From: Lentinula raphanica
Taxonomy: Eukaryota > Basidiomycota > Agaricomycetes > Agaricales > Omphalotaceae
Reading direction: 5' to 3'
Length of the DNA stretch: 64,000 bases
Assembly (NCBI GenBank): GCA_027919835.1
Contig: JANVFP010000001.1
Span: 1 to 64,000 of the forward strand
Of this stretch, positions 45,240-57,669 are shown piece by piece; within the stretch, counting starts at the first letter, position 1; every line of letters starts with the position of its first letter. The translations under genes were made by a program, and so were the position numbers. The notes under the pieces are model-generated. The model ran no database searches. It was given only the letters and a program-made list of their open reading frames with translations, and was not told where the DNA came from.

Positions 45240-48200
45240 TTGATTCGCTGTTCGGTTTTCAGTTTCTACTTTGCATGCTTCCCAGCTTGATTTTCCTTCC
45301 ATGATTCTACGTGCGCGCCTGCTTGTTGACCGCCACTGTTTGACTCCGTCTGTCCATCATTGCATTCCATCTTTTCCTCAATTGCTATTATCAGATGTCC
45401 GTTTACCCCTGCATCAATTGTTCACTGTTTCCACCTACTTCGAGTGATACTGACCGGCATTTTACTTATATTACTGTTTATCATAACTCTATGGAATACC
45501 TTACAAGAAACTTGCATTCGTCTAAATGAAAACAACAATCAGATTGCTTGGATTTCGAGAAACTTACACGTTACACACGCTCATTATGAGTTATGAGTTC
45601 TTGGGACACCACGTAAAACTTTTTCGTGTGATAGGTCATAATCATTGGCATGACATTGAACGTGAGCTTCATGAGAGCCGCCGCGACTTACATAGATCGC
45701 GGGTGCGAAGATCATATTTCCACCGTTGGGATTTTCGAGTCACTCCAGTCATGAACTCATGAATCATCATGCATTATGAAGCTTTCAACGGGTTCCCTGC
45801 CGTTCCCCCAGGTACATACGTCCCGTATAAGCCGTATACGCAGCAGCGAGCACCCACGGATTACCCACTGGAATCGCCGTAGCTGTCAGCTGGCCATTGG
45901 TGACTTACTAACCCCTACTAACCCCTCCTGAGCGATCTTCCGAATGTAAGGCGCAGACTCAACGGCGGCGAACTATGATTCTATATGTATAAGGCTGCAG
46001 GACCTCAGGTGAGCTGGATCTTCTAATTCTAAGCAACAATATTTCCGAACAACCCCAGAATGGAGGGTACTTACCCGTAGCAGTCCGTAGCCATCCGTGG
46101 TTAGGCACAGTGACATACGGACATATCGATGAGTGCCACATAGTCTATAGATGCAGTGGAGTGGAAATTAGGGCGGGTTACGGTTGGAATGTGGGGGATA
46201 CTAGGGGATAATCAGGATATCAGTGCGAGGCCGATTAACCGACCGGGAAAAGCTGAAAATAGTTCTCTCTCTCTTGATATTTAGTTCTAAGGCACAGTAA
46301 GTATTCATACTTCGATGCACTTTATTATTGTCGTCTCTACGGTACGATGTCGAAACCGGTACGGATAGCTAAGATATCTGATGTGTAGTAAGTATATGCA
46401 CCCGATCTTCGTCAATGGGTCAACGAAAATCACAGCTGAGCAATTCGAAAAACGAACTGACCTGTGCATGCAGATAAACCAGATAGTAACAAAGGACATC
46501 CGACAAGCAGTACCATCCGCACTCGTCTCTGGCAGCGTCTATGATATGTTTCTGATGCTGGCTGTCATCTTCTGCGCATGCCATTCGCGGCGGAGAAAAA
46601 CAATCGGAAAATCCGCGAGTACCATCGACGCGAGCGAGGTGAAAAAGCTGAACCTGTTATGTGGCATGCCGCGGCCGCAATCGATATCTGTGATGTTCAT
46701 TGTTCATGTTCATGTTCATGTGCATTTTCCAAGTGATCCCTTTCTGACAACGTCCTCGGAAAGAGTCGACTCGGATGACAGTTGGTTGATTATGCATTGT
46801 GGATTCTTCAGGGAAGAACGCATCCGACTCGCAGTTAGTCACAATAGCTTCGATACATACAGCGGAAATCCCGGTCATCTACCCAGCGTCGACGATTCAA
46901 CACGGGCATGATCCTGTATTGCATATGTGAATTCCTGGAACCCTAGAACTCTGACATGTTGTGAATGACACCATCATATTGATTCGAGGTTCATAAGAAT
47001 ATCGAACGTTCTTACCTGCTATAATTACCTAGGCCTAGAGCTATCAAAGACGATTCCGCAGATGGATAGTGAGTGTTGATAAGACAGATTCAGACAGATT
47101 GAGTGAGCGTACCTGCATTGAGTGCATAGGTTTTGACTCTTGAGCGGAACGGCGAATAGTCAGTTGAAAAAAACCCTGCGATTAGGAGCTGCGAATGAAC
47201 ATGAGGACCTGGCACAAGTTACAAGAAAAGGTCATAGGGAAAAGTCATATTTGGATTAGGCCGCGCGCAGGATCGCAATTCGGTCTCATGGGATGGGCCA
47301 TAATTATATGACGGCAAAGATAGAGACGAGAAGGTTTTTGAAGTTAAATGACCTCCTATTTGTTACTAAGGAGAACTTAGTGGCACACTATGAAGGCGCG
47401 AAGGCAGTCCGTGAGCCCGATCGCTACTAGTAATCAGTAGTAGATGGTGATGATGATGAAGGCCCACAAGCGTTTATCCAGCCTTGACATTAGCTTGATT
47501 TCCGGAAGATGGTAGGAAATAGCATTCCGCTCGAATCTACAGCTGTCACATTGACCTTTGCAGACATTTGGAGACGATTCCTGGGGGTATCATGATTGAC
47601 GAATGATGAAAGAACTTGAAGTTATGTTACTTACTATGTAGCACCTCAATGTCCCGGTGATTTCGATGTCTTTACATGTGGTTCGGTCGATGACGACGAA
47701 AGCGTACCGGTATCGATATTGGTAACAGCATAGACCTAGACAGCTCGAACACTCAACATTGATAACGTCTCGGCGTAAATCATCGTGCGAGGACGAGATT
47801 CGAGAAACATTGAACACCGTGTGGGTTCCCGATAATGCACGAAGTTCACGAACCAGACACAGACAAGACATACGATGCTTTCATCGAGTTATGCAGCAGT
47901 TTTACACGGAGATAACACTGCCAGGAACAACGTGCATGAGGGTATCTGGAAGAGATTGGCGTCGGAAGAGAACGGAGCCCAACGATGTGTCACTAATCGC
48001 GCACACGTGACAATTTTGGAACGCTCGGGGACTCGGAGAATCCTTAGATCTGCAGAAGCCTGGCAGAAGCTAAGTACTCAAATTCTTATCCACTTGGAGT
48101 CCGGACCTTGGAGAATATTAAGGCCTCCAGTAGGTCTACTTGGCGGTATTGCAGGGCCTTGCGTTGCGCTGAAAACTCTGGAGTTATGACCCTTTCCATA

Positions 48201-49723
48201 TAAGTGCACGACCCTCTCAACCTCTGGCAAAAACTCCGTATCCCGTCATGAGTCATAGCATAAGACGCGACCGACCCTTTGCCTGAGCCAAAACGCTCGG
48301 AATGAAGTATCTTCTGAATCCCTACTGCTCATTGTTCGTAGCACATTGAGTGCCCCATGTCACAATGATTCCGATTGAATCAAACCGGACTACGAGCAAA
48401 CCATACTAGTATTCCTATGCATATACATATAGTACGTTCCGGTCTCTAGTCTGTACAATGATAAGTCAATGATAGCTGGAAACCTACTCAGAGTCATATA
48501 CATCTGCCATACCGTCTCATATCAGTAAATATCCGAACGATTCGGGCCTGGGGGTGGTAAATGAATTCTTGGATCAAGCCGTCCTGATTCCGTCCACCAT
48601 TGAAGCATAGTTGACAAGAGCTGACAACGACGGGCCAGACTGGCAGATTCTTTGAACTTGACGCAGTAGACGGCCGTCTTCGCTGATAGATCACCCAGCT
48701 CTGCAATGGCACTAGCACTATTGAGGGCCCGGGTGTGCTGTATCGCTGCATCGAACAAATCTCATGTCATCCTTTTGAGGAGAGTCGATGCCTTTGCTGG
48801 ACGTCGGTAGAAATCCCGCACCGAGCTGTTTGACGCGCCATAGGATGATTCCTTTGGTCTAATGTGTTCATTTCAGATGTTGAGACCCTATAATGGGCTA
48901 TTGCGCCGTTTGTTACACCCCATCGTTGTCCCGTTCAACTAAGATCTCCAACCATTCGGTTCAGCTGGTGAGTTGAACCAGATGAGAACGAGATCAGGCT
49001 GATTTAGTTATGCAGATCGAGATGGGAAAGGCGCTGAAGATCCAGAGCAGTCTCCAGTTGAGACGGAGCCGGTGAACTAAGATGTGCATATCAGGGACCG
49101 GGCACCGAGTACGAGGCTATTCGTTGCAGGTTGCTCGGCGAAACGAGGACGGATTGCGGCCTGTTGCGGTGGTACCCCGCCTTCGGCTTTCTAAACAGGT
49201 AACACCGCAGTTTCAGATCAAATATGATTGGGGATATGTTCTGTAAATGGTCAGGTATACACCCCTAATAGAAATTGGATTATACAGATTATACCTAGTA
49301 TGTATAGCATCTTATAGCATTCAGGCAGATCAAATTCGCCGAGATATGGGCTGATACTGGAGTCCGGTTCATAGCCAGTTCGCTGTGCGATGTACATCGC
49401 TTGTCCTCCTCGCTTTGAGTTTGAACTCATCTTGTTAAAGGGACCCAGAAGCGCCAGAAGAGTTTGCTCGGGATTGAGGTAGGGACGGTCGTCTGGTCAA
49501 CCCTGACTTCATCATATGAAGATCTTCAGCGGTGCCATTCAGACAGCAGCGAACTGAACAACTTACTTATTAAAGCTTTCGAGGTCGAGCCTCGAGCGCA
49601 ATCGATTGACCAATCTGCGGCGGCGAGCGAAGAATTGAAGTTAAAGTATCCAAGTCTGATCAAATCTCAGGAGTTGTACTAATTTTGCACAAGCGGGAGA
49701 AATCGTAAGAAGTGCATCAAGAC
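45240..49723. other. 4.5 kb gene-poor region
   Basis: No convincing gene. A short repeat of GTTCAT units (46694-46725) accounts for a VHVHVH run in one chance ORF. A minus-strand frame at 48522-48747 is listed separately as a possible gene fragment. Confidence 0.4.
48522..48747 (-). pseudogene. Possible exon or gene fragment
   Basis: A 75-codon minus-strand frame begins after an acceptor-like TTCGATGCAG. It reads like protein (AIQHTRALNSASAIAELGDL ... LLSTMLQWWTESGRL) and ends at a stop. There is no start codon and no neighbouring exon I can join. I do not recognise it; it may be a relic or chance. Confidence 0.25.
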
Positions 49724-50145
49724 CAAGGGGCAACCGCTGGAGCTAAGCGCTGACCGCAACTTCGGGATCATTTTGCTGAGCTAAAACTCGCACGATCCCT
49801 ATTCCAGACAAAGTGAGCCCCAGTGGCCGAAATGCCGATAGCACCAATTTGCATGGCTGTACAAGGTAAAATGACTCGAGTAGAGTACATACAAGCTGGT
49901 TGATCAGTCTACATGCCCCCTACTGAGTATAAGCAATGCCAGGCTATTTCTGTCAGCATCTTGAAGCCATTTGTATGTTTTGTGGGCAAAATTATGTTCA
50001 ATGAGGTGCTCGGAATGCACTAGCCGTGAAGCGGCTTTACGGCCACTGGGTTTCACTTCGTCTAAAATGGGGATCCTGAGAATTTTAGCTCAGCAAAATG
50101 ATCCCGAAGTTGCGGTCAGCGCTTAGCTCTAGCGGTTGCCCCCTG
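49724..50145. mobile_element. 422-bp hAT-like MITE with 8-bp TSD ATCAAGAC
   Basis: ATCAAGAC is present at 49716-49723 and 50146-50153. The ends are CAAGGGGCAACCGCT and, inverted, CAGGGGGCAACCGCT. The inverted repeat extends to about 65 bp with few mismatches, through GACCGCAACTTCGGGATCAT. There is no ORF inside. The 8-bp duplication and CA(A/G)GGG start point to hAT. Confidence 0.92.
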
Positions 50146-50153
50146 ATCAAGAC

Positions 50154-50763
50154 GTCCAGCCAAAGCTGCCAGACACGGGTAAGGGTCGCCAGCTGATCAT
50201 TACAACAACTTCAGTGTAATTTCAGATCGTTTGGCCTGTCTTCCTATCCTCTACCGCACCTCTCCTGGTTAAATTTGGAAGTTGGAACGAACATAACATT
50301 TGATAAGATTTGCATGACAATTGGATCCGGGTCACATTTTCGATTCGAGCCAAGGCTTCCGAGGTCCTTCGTCGAAGATCCCCAGTTTGACGATACGGGA
50401 AGAGCGTAAACTTGAGATATCGACCTCGCAGTAAGGTCTAGTCCTCGTTCTAGGAAGTAGGAAGGCAATTGATTTTGGTAATGGACAGACACATCAGATC
50501 AGCTTGAACGCACAGCGACTGATGGCGGGAAGGTAACATTGATTTGGAGAAAGTTTCGATAGATATTGTTTAGGAGAGTTTAGAGCTGCAAGAAGGAGAT
50601 GGGCCATTTCCGTCGAAGCAGTTTGGTTTAGCAGTCTGGTGCCTCAGTGAACAATGCATAACCAAGAAGGGTCAAGTTGGAAGCGCCCGTCAAGCGCCAC
50701 GAAATCCAATTTTTAGCTCCCTTCTCCTTTGTTCCACCACACTTTGCCAAAGATTTTTCGAAA
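50154..50763. other. Upstream region of NAA20
   Basis: No gene is seen. The last 150 bp before the ATG at 50764 probably hold the NAA20 promoter. Confidence 0.4.
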
Positions 50764-51525
50764 ATGAGCGTTCTTCGACCGTTCAAAGCTTCAGACATGT
50801 TCAAGTTCAACAATGTGTTCGTTATCATCTGGATACCTCCGCTATCTCGGCACTAACGTTGTCGTTGCAGGAATTTGGATATCTGGACGGAGACTGTACG
50901 TCGTTTATCGCTTTAAGGCAAATTCATTACTCAACGCAATATAGTACAACATTGGATTCTACCTCCACTATCTTTCTCGCTGGCCTGACCTTTGTTGTGT
51001 ACAGGAAGCTCCTAGTGGTCGCATGATGGGTTATGGTACGATTTTCAATGTTCTCCCAAGCCAAGAACCTCAGTTTGTGTCCAGTCATCGGAAAAGCCGA
51101 AGGTCAAGCAGCCGAATGGCATGGACACGTCACAGCTATCACTGTCGCACCAGAATATCGTCGTCTCTCGCTTGCCCGAAAAATGATGTCCCTCCTTGAA
51201 CTTGTATCGGACGAAACCTATCGAGGATATTTCGTCGACCTCTACGTTCGCTGTAACAATCTCATAGCCATAGAGATGTACGAAGGAATGGGATATAGTG
51301 TGTATCGGAGAGTAAGGGAGTATTACGGGAATCTAGGTGTAGGAAAAGGTGGAAGAGATGAAGAGGATGCATTTGGTATGTGGCTTGATTCGAGAGCAAA
51401 GAGTTGGCAAGCTCACGTCTGTTCTCCTTCTAGATATGCGCAAACCGCTTTCACGGGATAGTGCACGACGTTCAGTACGAAGTAATGGTCGAGATATTAT
51501 TGTTAGTGCACACGATGTCTCTTAG
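50764..51525 (+). CDS. NAA20: NatB catalytic subunit Naa20, 183 aa
   Basis: Exons are 50764-50816, 50871-50895, 50945-51035, 51085-51375 and 51434-51525, all in phase, giving 183 residues, the usual Naa20 size. The N-terminus MSVLRPFKASDMFKFNNVN and LDIWTETYNIGFYLHYLSRW match Naa20 closely. The GNAT core follows: EWHGHVTAITVAPEYRRLSL with the acetyl-CoA loop, then KMMSLLELVS, FVDLYVRCNNLIAIEMYEGM and GYSVYRRVREYY. NatB acetylates nascent chains starting Met-Asp, Met-Glu, Met-Asn or Met-Gln at the ribosome, together with Naa25. The C-terminus is basic and Ser/Arg-rich. Confidence 0.95.
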
Positions 51526-51662
51526 CGACCCCAGAAATTCATTCGGGCTTTTCTTACTGGATTAAGCCGTCGTCGAAGCGCTGGGGCAGCTGAGCTTGCC
51601 GTTCCACGAAATTTTTGGAAACCACTCGGCGCTTAACTCTACTGATTCTTCGCAACCGCCAC

Positions 51663-53437
51663 ATGTCAATCACCCTCTCCAAACGAACGTACGGACGTGA
51701 TCTCTCGCCTCGCTCAGCTCTAATCCTCTTCTAGACTAGACGATATAGAATATGATGCCCTCCAAGCTGTCTATCGTATACCTCCGGAAATCCTGACGGA
51801 GATCTTTCTCTATTGCCACCACGACAACTCTGTCTACACTTCGCGCACCGAGGCCCCGTTCAACTTATTCTCTACATGTCAACGATGGAGGGCTGTCACT
51901 CTCAGTATACCTTTGCTCTGGAGCACGTTCAACGTGGTCTTTGTACACAATGCATCCAGACCATCTCTGCCAGTGTTGAACCTGTGGCTTGACCGCTCGA
52001 AAATGTGGCCATTGTCATTTTCTCTCATGTATCAAGGTACAAATGCGAATCTGGAGGAGGATCATTACACCATGTCGAAGCTTTTCAGGCCTCTCGAAAC
52101 TTTGTTGGTCCATCTCTCACGCTGGAGGAATGTCTATCTGGATTTTAGCGATCTACCTCCGAACGCGCAGTTCGCACCCTACGTCCCATCTGAGAATTTA
52201 ATGTTGGAGAAGTTTGCTATGCGGACATTCAAATTTCATCCGCGTTTCGCCTCATACGAGCTCATATCTACCTACATGGATTGGATCTCGAGTCTTGCTG
52301 AATATTCTCCAGCTCTTCGTGATTTCGCATCTTACGGGACAGGACATATATCTCGCTTATCCGGCTTCAATTCCTTCTATTCTGTTCCCTGGAAAAGCTT
52401 GACGACCCTCAAGCTGGAACATGTATCAGAAACTCTCGCTCTGTACATTCTCCAGCGTTCATCTTCTCTGATCTCTTGTGACCTCACTGGTCTTGCACAT
52501 TATCCTGACTGGATTCCGGATCTTCAACATGCCGCACCGCAATTGCGTGAAGAAATAGTTTTACCAAAGCTGAGGGCGCTTAGTGTCACAGCTGAACAAG
52601 ATATCGACAGATTCTGGGGTCACTTGATTCTTCCCAACCTAGAGGCACTAGAGATATGGATGCTGTCTAGCGCTCGTCAATGGCATCAGGGTGAAGAGTT
52701 GGTCCAGTTCCTCAGACGCTCCGGTTCGGTCGCTGTCGTTGACTCGGACATGGTGACGCCCACAAGCTTCCTGACACACGGTTCCCTCACATCTACTCGC
52801 GGACCTCCAATATCGCGCCTCGTGTTGCGGAACTGTAATATGCGTTCCAGGCTAGCTTCTGTCGCGAGGTTACTTTCGGACTCGTTGAGAGATTTGAGGG
52901 TTATAGATACGGCTATGTTGGACGACGCGTTTATGGAACTTCTCACTTTTCCTGAAAGGATCATCGAGCAAATAGTCGCGCCTACTGCACAATCGAACAT
53001 GGAACAGAGTATGGAGCGAAAGGAAACAGCTCTGTGTCCACGTTTGGAGCAGTTGACTCTTCGGAGGTGCATCACTGCGTCTGATGGCAGGACGAGTCAG
53101 ATGATTCAATCCAGAGTACTTTTTCCTGTTGCCGACTCATCCCATGGTGGAGACGATGAGAGCGATCTAGGCGTGTGCAAGCTGCGATCTGTACGCCTCG
53201 AGTTCTCCAATCCAGATCACGCAGAGGACGTTGATCTTTTGAGGGAGATGTACAAAGCTGGTCTTGATGGGGAAGTCGTCATGCAGAAGGGGTAAGTCAT
53301 ACGTTGCTTCTACGTTTGAAGCTCGCTGAAATGCTCACCGCTTCTCTAATAGCGTTTTGCTCTCCTACAAGAAAGTGAAGTCCGGTAAAATGTCGGCGCA
53401 CGTTCCAGTTCTTGACAAACCATCGAGCTGGGCTTGA
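51663..53437 (+). CDS. F-box-like protein, agaricomycete type
   Basis: Exons are 51663-51688, 51735-53291 and 53353-53437, in frame, for about 555 residues. The N-terminus has an F-box-like motif (YRIPPEILTEIFLYC), then FNLFSTCQRWRAVTLSIPLLW. A long leucine-rich-repeat-like region follows (LETLLVHLSRWRNVYLDFSD, LKLEHVSETLALYILQRSS, LPNLEALEIWML). Such proteins are highly expanded in mushrooms and are thought to recruit targets to SCF ubiquitin ligases. The target is unknown. The last intron and exon were copied again at about 55430-55640. Confidence 0.82.
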
Positions 53438-53949
53438 AGTTTGGCTTTCCGAAGGTATCGTCGAAACCGAATGTCTACTCGAATGCTATAGAAGATGACA
53501 CTTGTTGCTTACACTACGGTACGGTTCCATGTCAGTGATTTAAATTGTGTTCGTGTTTCTGTAACAGCGGAGGTTTCATATCGATTCAAATGATTGGCTA
53601 TATCCTATTGTGGACGTACGGTTCTGCTATGATTGCCGCCCTATGTCGTTTTGTCTCCGAGCTACGTCCTCTTGCTCAATAATTTGAACACTCTTAGGCC
53701 AATCTTGCACCATCTCGCACCATCGTGTATGATAGCTCGTATGTGGAACGGGATTGCGATTCTTCTAGAGGTAGGACCGCAAGGGACGGGATTCATCTGC
53801 AGGTGCTTGTCGACTCAGAAACACAATCGCCCAGTTGCTGTGGCTATAAATGTGGCGAGCTACTGAAGGAGACCAGAATTCCACCAACACCCTCCTTCAG
53901 GTGGTAGCAACTGATTGACACTGATAAGCCTTCCGAAACGAACAGCAAA
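53438..53949. promoter_or_regulatory. Spacer and promoter of the first oxidoreductase
   Basis: It has a duplicate at about 55580-56184. TATAAA is at 53843-53850 (GGCTATAAATG), about 100 bp before the ATG. Confidence 0.6.
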
Positions 53950-55243
53950 ATGTCCTCTGTTGACCGCGTACAGAAAGCCCTTGTCGTGGACGCTCCCAAA
54001 ACTCCTTTTGTGTTGAAGACCGTGCCGATACCAAAGCCTGGTCCTGGTGAAGTTTTGGTGAAGATTATAGCATCTGGGCTCAATCCGATTGACTGGATTC
54101 TACAAACGCGTGATCCTCCAGTCATGAATACTACTTATCCTGCTATATTCGGATTTGAAGGAGCAGGAGATGTTGAAGAGGTAGGAGAAAATGTAGAGAA
54201 CTTCTCAAAGGGAGATCGAGTGTGAGTGGGTATATCAATCATTTTGATCTCATCGAATAACAGACTAACTTGGCTTGCCGATAGTTTTTTTAGATCGAAG
54301 AGCAATCACAACGAATATTCTGGGTTCCAGCAATACGCTCTTGCACCAACGGAATTCTTGGGAAAGGTATATCATTGATACTCGCGCTCGTGACCGAAAT
54401 TGTGTTCGAATTGACTCTTGTCAACTTCTGAATAGATCCCTAACGACTTGAGCCACGCTCAAGCAGCTTCTGTTTCGCTTACATTCACTACCGCTGTATA
54501 TGGATTACTTCCAGCAGACCCGATAGGTGCAGGTCTCAATCCCACTTTCGACGACAAAGTCAAGTTTCCTGGAGAAGCGGCTCTTGTCGTAGGAGGGTCG
54601 AGTTCAGTTGGCCAATATGGTGAGTCTAAGTTTTCTCAGTTAGTGTCTCAATACTATAGCTGCTTCTTTAGCCATACAGATCCTGAGATATGTTGGCTTC
54701 GGAACAATCATAGCTTATGCTTCATCGAAACATGCTGGATTCCTCAAATCGCTCGGTGCAACGCATGTTATTGACCGAACTGAAGTTCCTTTCGCTGATC
54801 TTCCTGGCGCTCTTCACAAAATCTATCCGCATCCCGTCAAGACGATATACTCTGCGATCACGTCGGTTGAAGCGCAGGATGCTGCTTACGCCTCTCTGTC
54901 CAGTGATGGGAAGCTCATTGTTGCAACAATTCAACCAGTACCTCGGGATGGACCGGATGCAGCTGGAAGGAAGGTTTATGGTGTCATTGGGACGCCGTAT
55001 ACTCCAGTAAACAGGTCGTTCGGTCTTTTGCTGTGGAAACATCTGCCGAGACTCTTGCAGCAGGGCGTAATCCAGGTGGGCAATCTGGAATTAAACCGAG
55101 TTCTTGATACTGAATGACTTTTTCAGCCAAACAGGATCGAAGAAATACCTAACGGGCTACTTGGGGTCGTCGATGGGCTAAAGAAATTGGAACATGGTGG
55201 GGTCAGTGGAGTGAAGCTTGTTGTTTTCCCCCAACAATCATGA
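53950..55243 (+). CDS. MDR-type oxidoreductase (enoyl-reductase-like), copy 1, 352 aa
   Basis: Exons are 53950-54221, 54285-54366, 54436-54619, 54672-55075 and 55127-55243, all in phase. The GroES-like N-terminus reads VPIPKPGPGEVLVKI and ASGLNPIDW, then PAIFGFEGAGDVEEVG. The nucleotide-binding segment is AALVVGGSSSVGQY, then AIQILRYVGFGTIIAYAS. The zinc ligands of alcohol dehydrogenases (GHE and the structural Cys group) are not visible, so it should be a zinc-independent NADPH enoyl or quinone reductase, similar in type to trans-acting enoyl reductases. The C-terminus is DGLKKLEHGGVSGVKLVV. The substrate is unknown. Copy 2 at 56185 has the same exon lengths. Confidence 0.9.
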
Positions 55244-56184
55244 GGCAGAACTTGGAGCGATTTGTATCCAGGATGTAGTGTCAATATGTAACGAGTATGA
55301 CAATTCTGGCGCGGACAACGATTCTTATTCCATCTCAACTTGTGTTCTGCGAAACTCTGTTGATCTACTGGCCAGTACTTGTGAGGCCAAAGTACGAATA
55401 TTCCAGAATTACTCTTAGATCAACTGACTGCAGGGAAGTTGTTTTGCAGAAGGAGGGGGTAGGTCATACGTCGTCTTTAGTTTGAGGCTCGTCTAGATGC
55501 TCACCGGTTTCTCTATAGCAATTCGCTCTAATATTGATAAGAAAGCAATCCTGGCGAAATGCAAATGTCAACGCACGTCCATGATTGAGTTGGGCTTTTT
55601 CTTACCGAAGGTTCAATGAACGTTGAACTAGAATGTCTATTCTACTACGGTACGGTACTATTTAAGTGGTTTCAATTCCGCCCATGTCTCTGTACCGACT
55701 GAGGTTGCATATCGATTCGAGAGGATTCGAGTCACGGTGGACATACTACAGCTTTGCCATTGTTGTCCTTTGTCGTTTCGTCTCACGCTTTTGCTATGTT
55801 TCTTCGCTCACTGACTCCTTCAACACTTTTAGGCGAATATTGCACCATGATCTCGCGCCACCTTGTATTGTTACATTGTAACGTGTACATGAAACGGGAC
55901 CAAGTCTATCGTGAATGCATGTTGAGTCAGCCAGTTACTATGGTGTGGGTGCATGTTTACCTGATGTTTACTCAGCCAGTTCCTCTGTGGACCTTGGTTG
56001 ACTCAGCCAGTTTTGGGTGCCTGTTGAATCAGCCACTTACTCTCGGTTAATGTTTTCTGACTCAGCCAATTACTGTGGCTATAAATTTGGAGAACCACTC
56101 ATGGAGACCTGCATCTCGCGTACGCTTTCCTTCAGGTCACAGGTGATTCGAGCTGATTGGCGATAAACACAAACAACCAGCAAC
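55244..56184. other. Duplicated F-box tail and promoter between the two oxidoreductases
   Basis: From about 55432 the sequence copies the end of the F-box gene (GCAGAAGGAGGGGGTAGGTC, intron, terminal exon) with changes that disrupt it. The upstream region of copy 1 follows. At 55925-56085 about five units of the type CTCAGCCAGTTACTGTGG replace a single related unit in copy 1. TATAAAT lies at about 56081. Confidence 0.75.
55925..56085. repeat. CTCAGCCAGTT minisatellite upstream of copy 2
   Basis: About five degenerate units contain CAGCCAGTTAC, CAGCCAGTTCC, CAGCCAGTTTT, CAGCCACTTAC and CAGCCAATTAC. Copy 1 has one related unit (CGCCCAGTTGCTGTGG near 53828). The block sits just upstream of the TATA-like sequence. 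Confidence 0.75.
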
Positions 56185-57470
56185 ATGTTTTCTGGTGACC
56201 GCGTACAGAAAGCCCTTGTCATTGAAGCACCCGCAACACCGTTTGTGCTGAAGACTGTGCCTATACCAAAGCCTGGACCTGGTGAAGTTTTGGTGAAGAT
56301 CATAGCGTCCGGGCTCAATCCAGCTGACTGGATCATACAAGCACGGGACCCTTTCGCCATCAATACTACTTACCCTGCTATCCTCGGATTTGAAGTAGCA
56401 GGAGATGTTGAAGAGGTAGGAGAAAATGTAGAAGGCTTCTCGAAGGGAGATCGAGTGTGAGTGCATTTGCTTTGATCTCATTCAAAGGCTAACAGACTGC
56501 TTCTTGGGTTTGCCGATAGTTTTTTCGAAACAAAGAGTAACCACAATGAATATTCTGGGTTCCAGCAATACGCTCTTGCACCAACTGAATTCTTGGGAAA
56601 GGTAGATCGATCCGCGCTCGCAGATTGTGTTCCAAGATTCATCTTTGTTGGCCGAACAGATTCCTGACGACTTGAGCCACGGTCAAGCCGCTTCCATTTC
56701 AGTCACATTTAGTGCTGCTGCATATGGACTACTTCCAGAAGACCCGCTAGGCGCAGGTCTCAATCCCACTTTCGACGACGAAATCAAGTTTCCTGGAGAA
56801 GCGGCTCTTGTCGTTGGAGGGTCGAGCTCCGTTGGCCAATACGGTGAGTTCTAGCCTTTAGTATGGTTTCTATCTGAATCCTACAGCTGTTTTTGTAGCC
56901 ATTCAGATCTTGAGATATGTTGGCTTCAGCACAATCATTGCTTATGCTTCGTTGAAACATGCTGAGTTCCTCAAAACTCTCGGTGCGACACATGTTATCG
57001 ACCACACCGAAGTTCCTTTTGCCGATCTTCCTGTTGCTCTTCACGAAATCTATCCGCATCCCGTCAAGACGATATACTCCGCGATCACATCGGTTGAAGC
57101 CCAGGATGCTGCTTACGCCTCTCTTTCCAAGGATGGAAAGCTGATTGTTGCGACGCCTCAACCAGTACCGCGGGATGGTCCGGATGCGGCTGGGAGGAAG
57201 GTTTATGGTGTCTTCGGGTCGCCATACGTTCCACAGAACAGGCCGTTTGGTCTCTTGCTGTGGAAGCATCTGCCGAGACTGCTGCAGCAGGGCGTATTTC
57301 AGGTAAGCAAATCGAGACTGAACTGTTTTACGGTTATTGATTCGCAATCCCAGCCAAACAGGATCGAAGAATTGCCTAACGGTTTACTTGGAATCGTCGA
57401 TGGGCTGAAGAAATTGGAACATGGTCAAGTCAGCGGAGTAAAGCTTGTCGCTTTCCCCCAACAAACATGA
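56185..57470 (+). CDS. MDR-type oxidoreductase (enoyl-reductase-like), copy 2, 352 aa
   Basis: Exons are 56185-56456, 56520-56601, 56660-56843, 56899-57302 and 57354-57470. All five exon lengths equal those of copy 1. The key segments are VPIPKPGPGEVLVKI, AALVVGGSSSVGQY and AIQILRYVGFSTIIAYAS. Differences are scattered substitutions (for example NPADWIIQARDPF against NPIDWILQTRDPP), with no stops or frameshifts. Both copies look functional. Changes near the putative substrate site suggest either drift or specialisation. Confidence 0.9.
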
Positions 57471-57669
57471 GGGAGAGAACTTCGTACCGAATTTTGTTCT
57501 CAGGCTAGATCGAATTCGATGTCAATGTCACAAGTATTGACTTCGTTTGATGAGAACGACAATCCCTAATACACCGACATTCGTCTTCTACGTCACTGTA
57601 TGTATTCCCCGAGCACTCCTGATTAGTGAAACCGAAGCACGAGCAGTCCAAATTAATCGCTCCTTTGAA

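Noticed and set aside
46381..46911. 176-codon plus-strand ORF
   Set aside because: It contains a VHVHVHVHF run from a GTTCAT repeat, no domain, and no supporting introns; probably chance.
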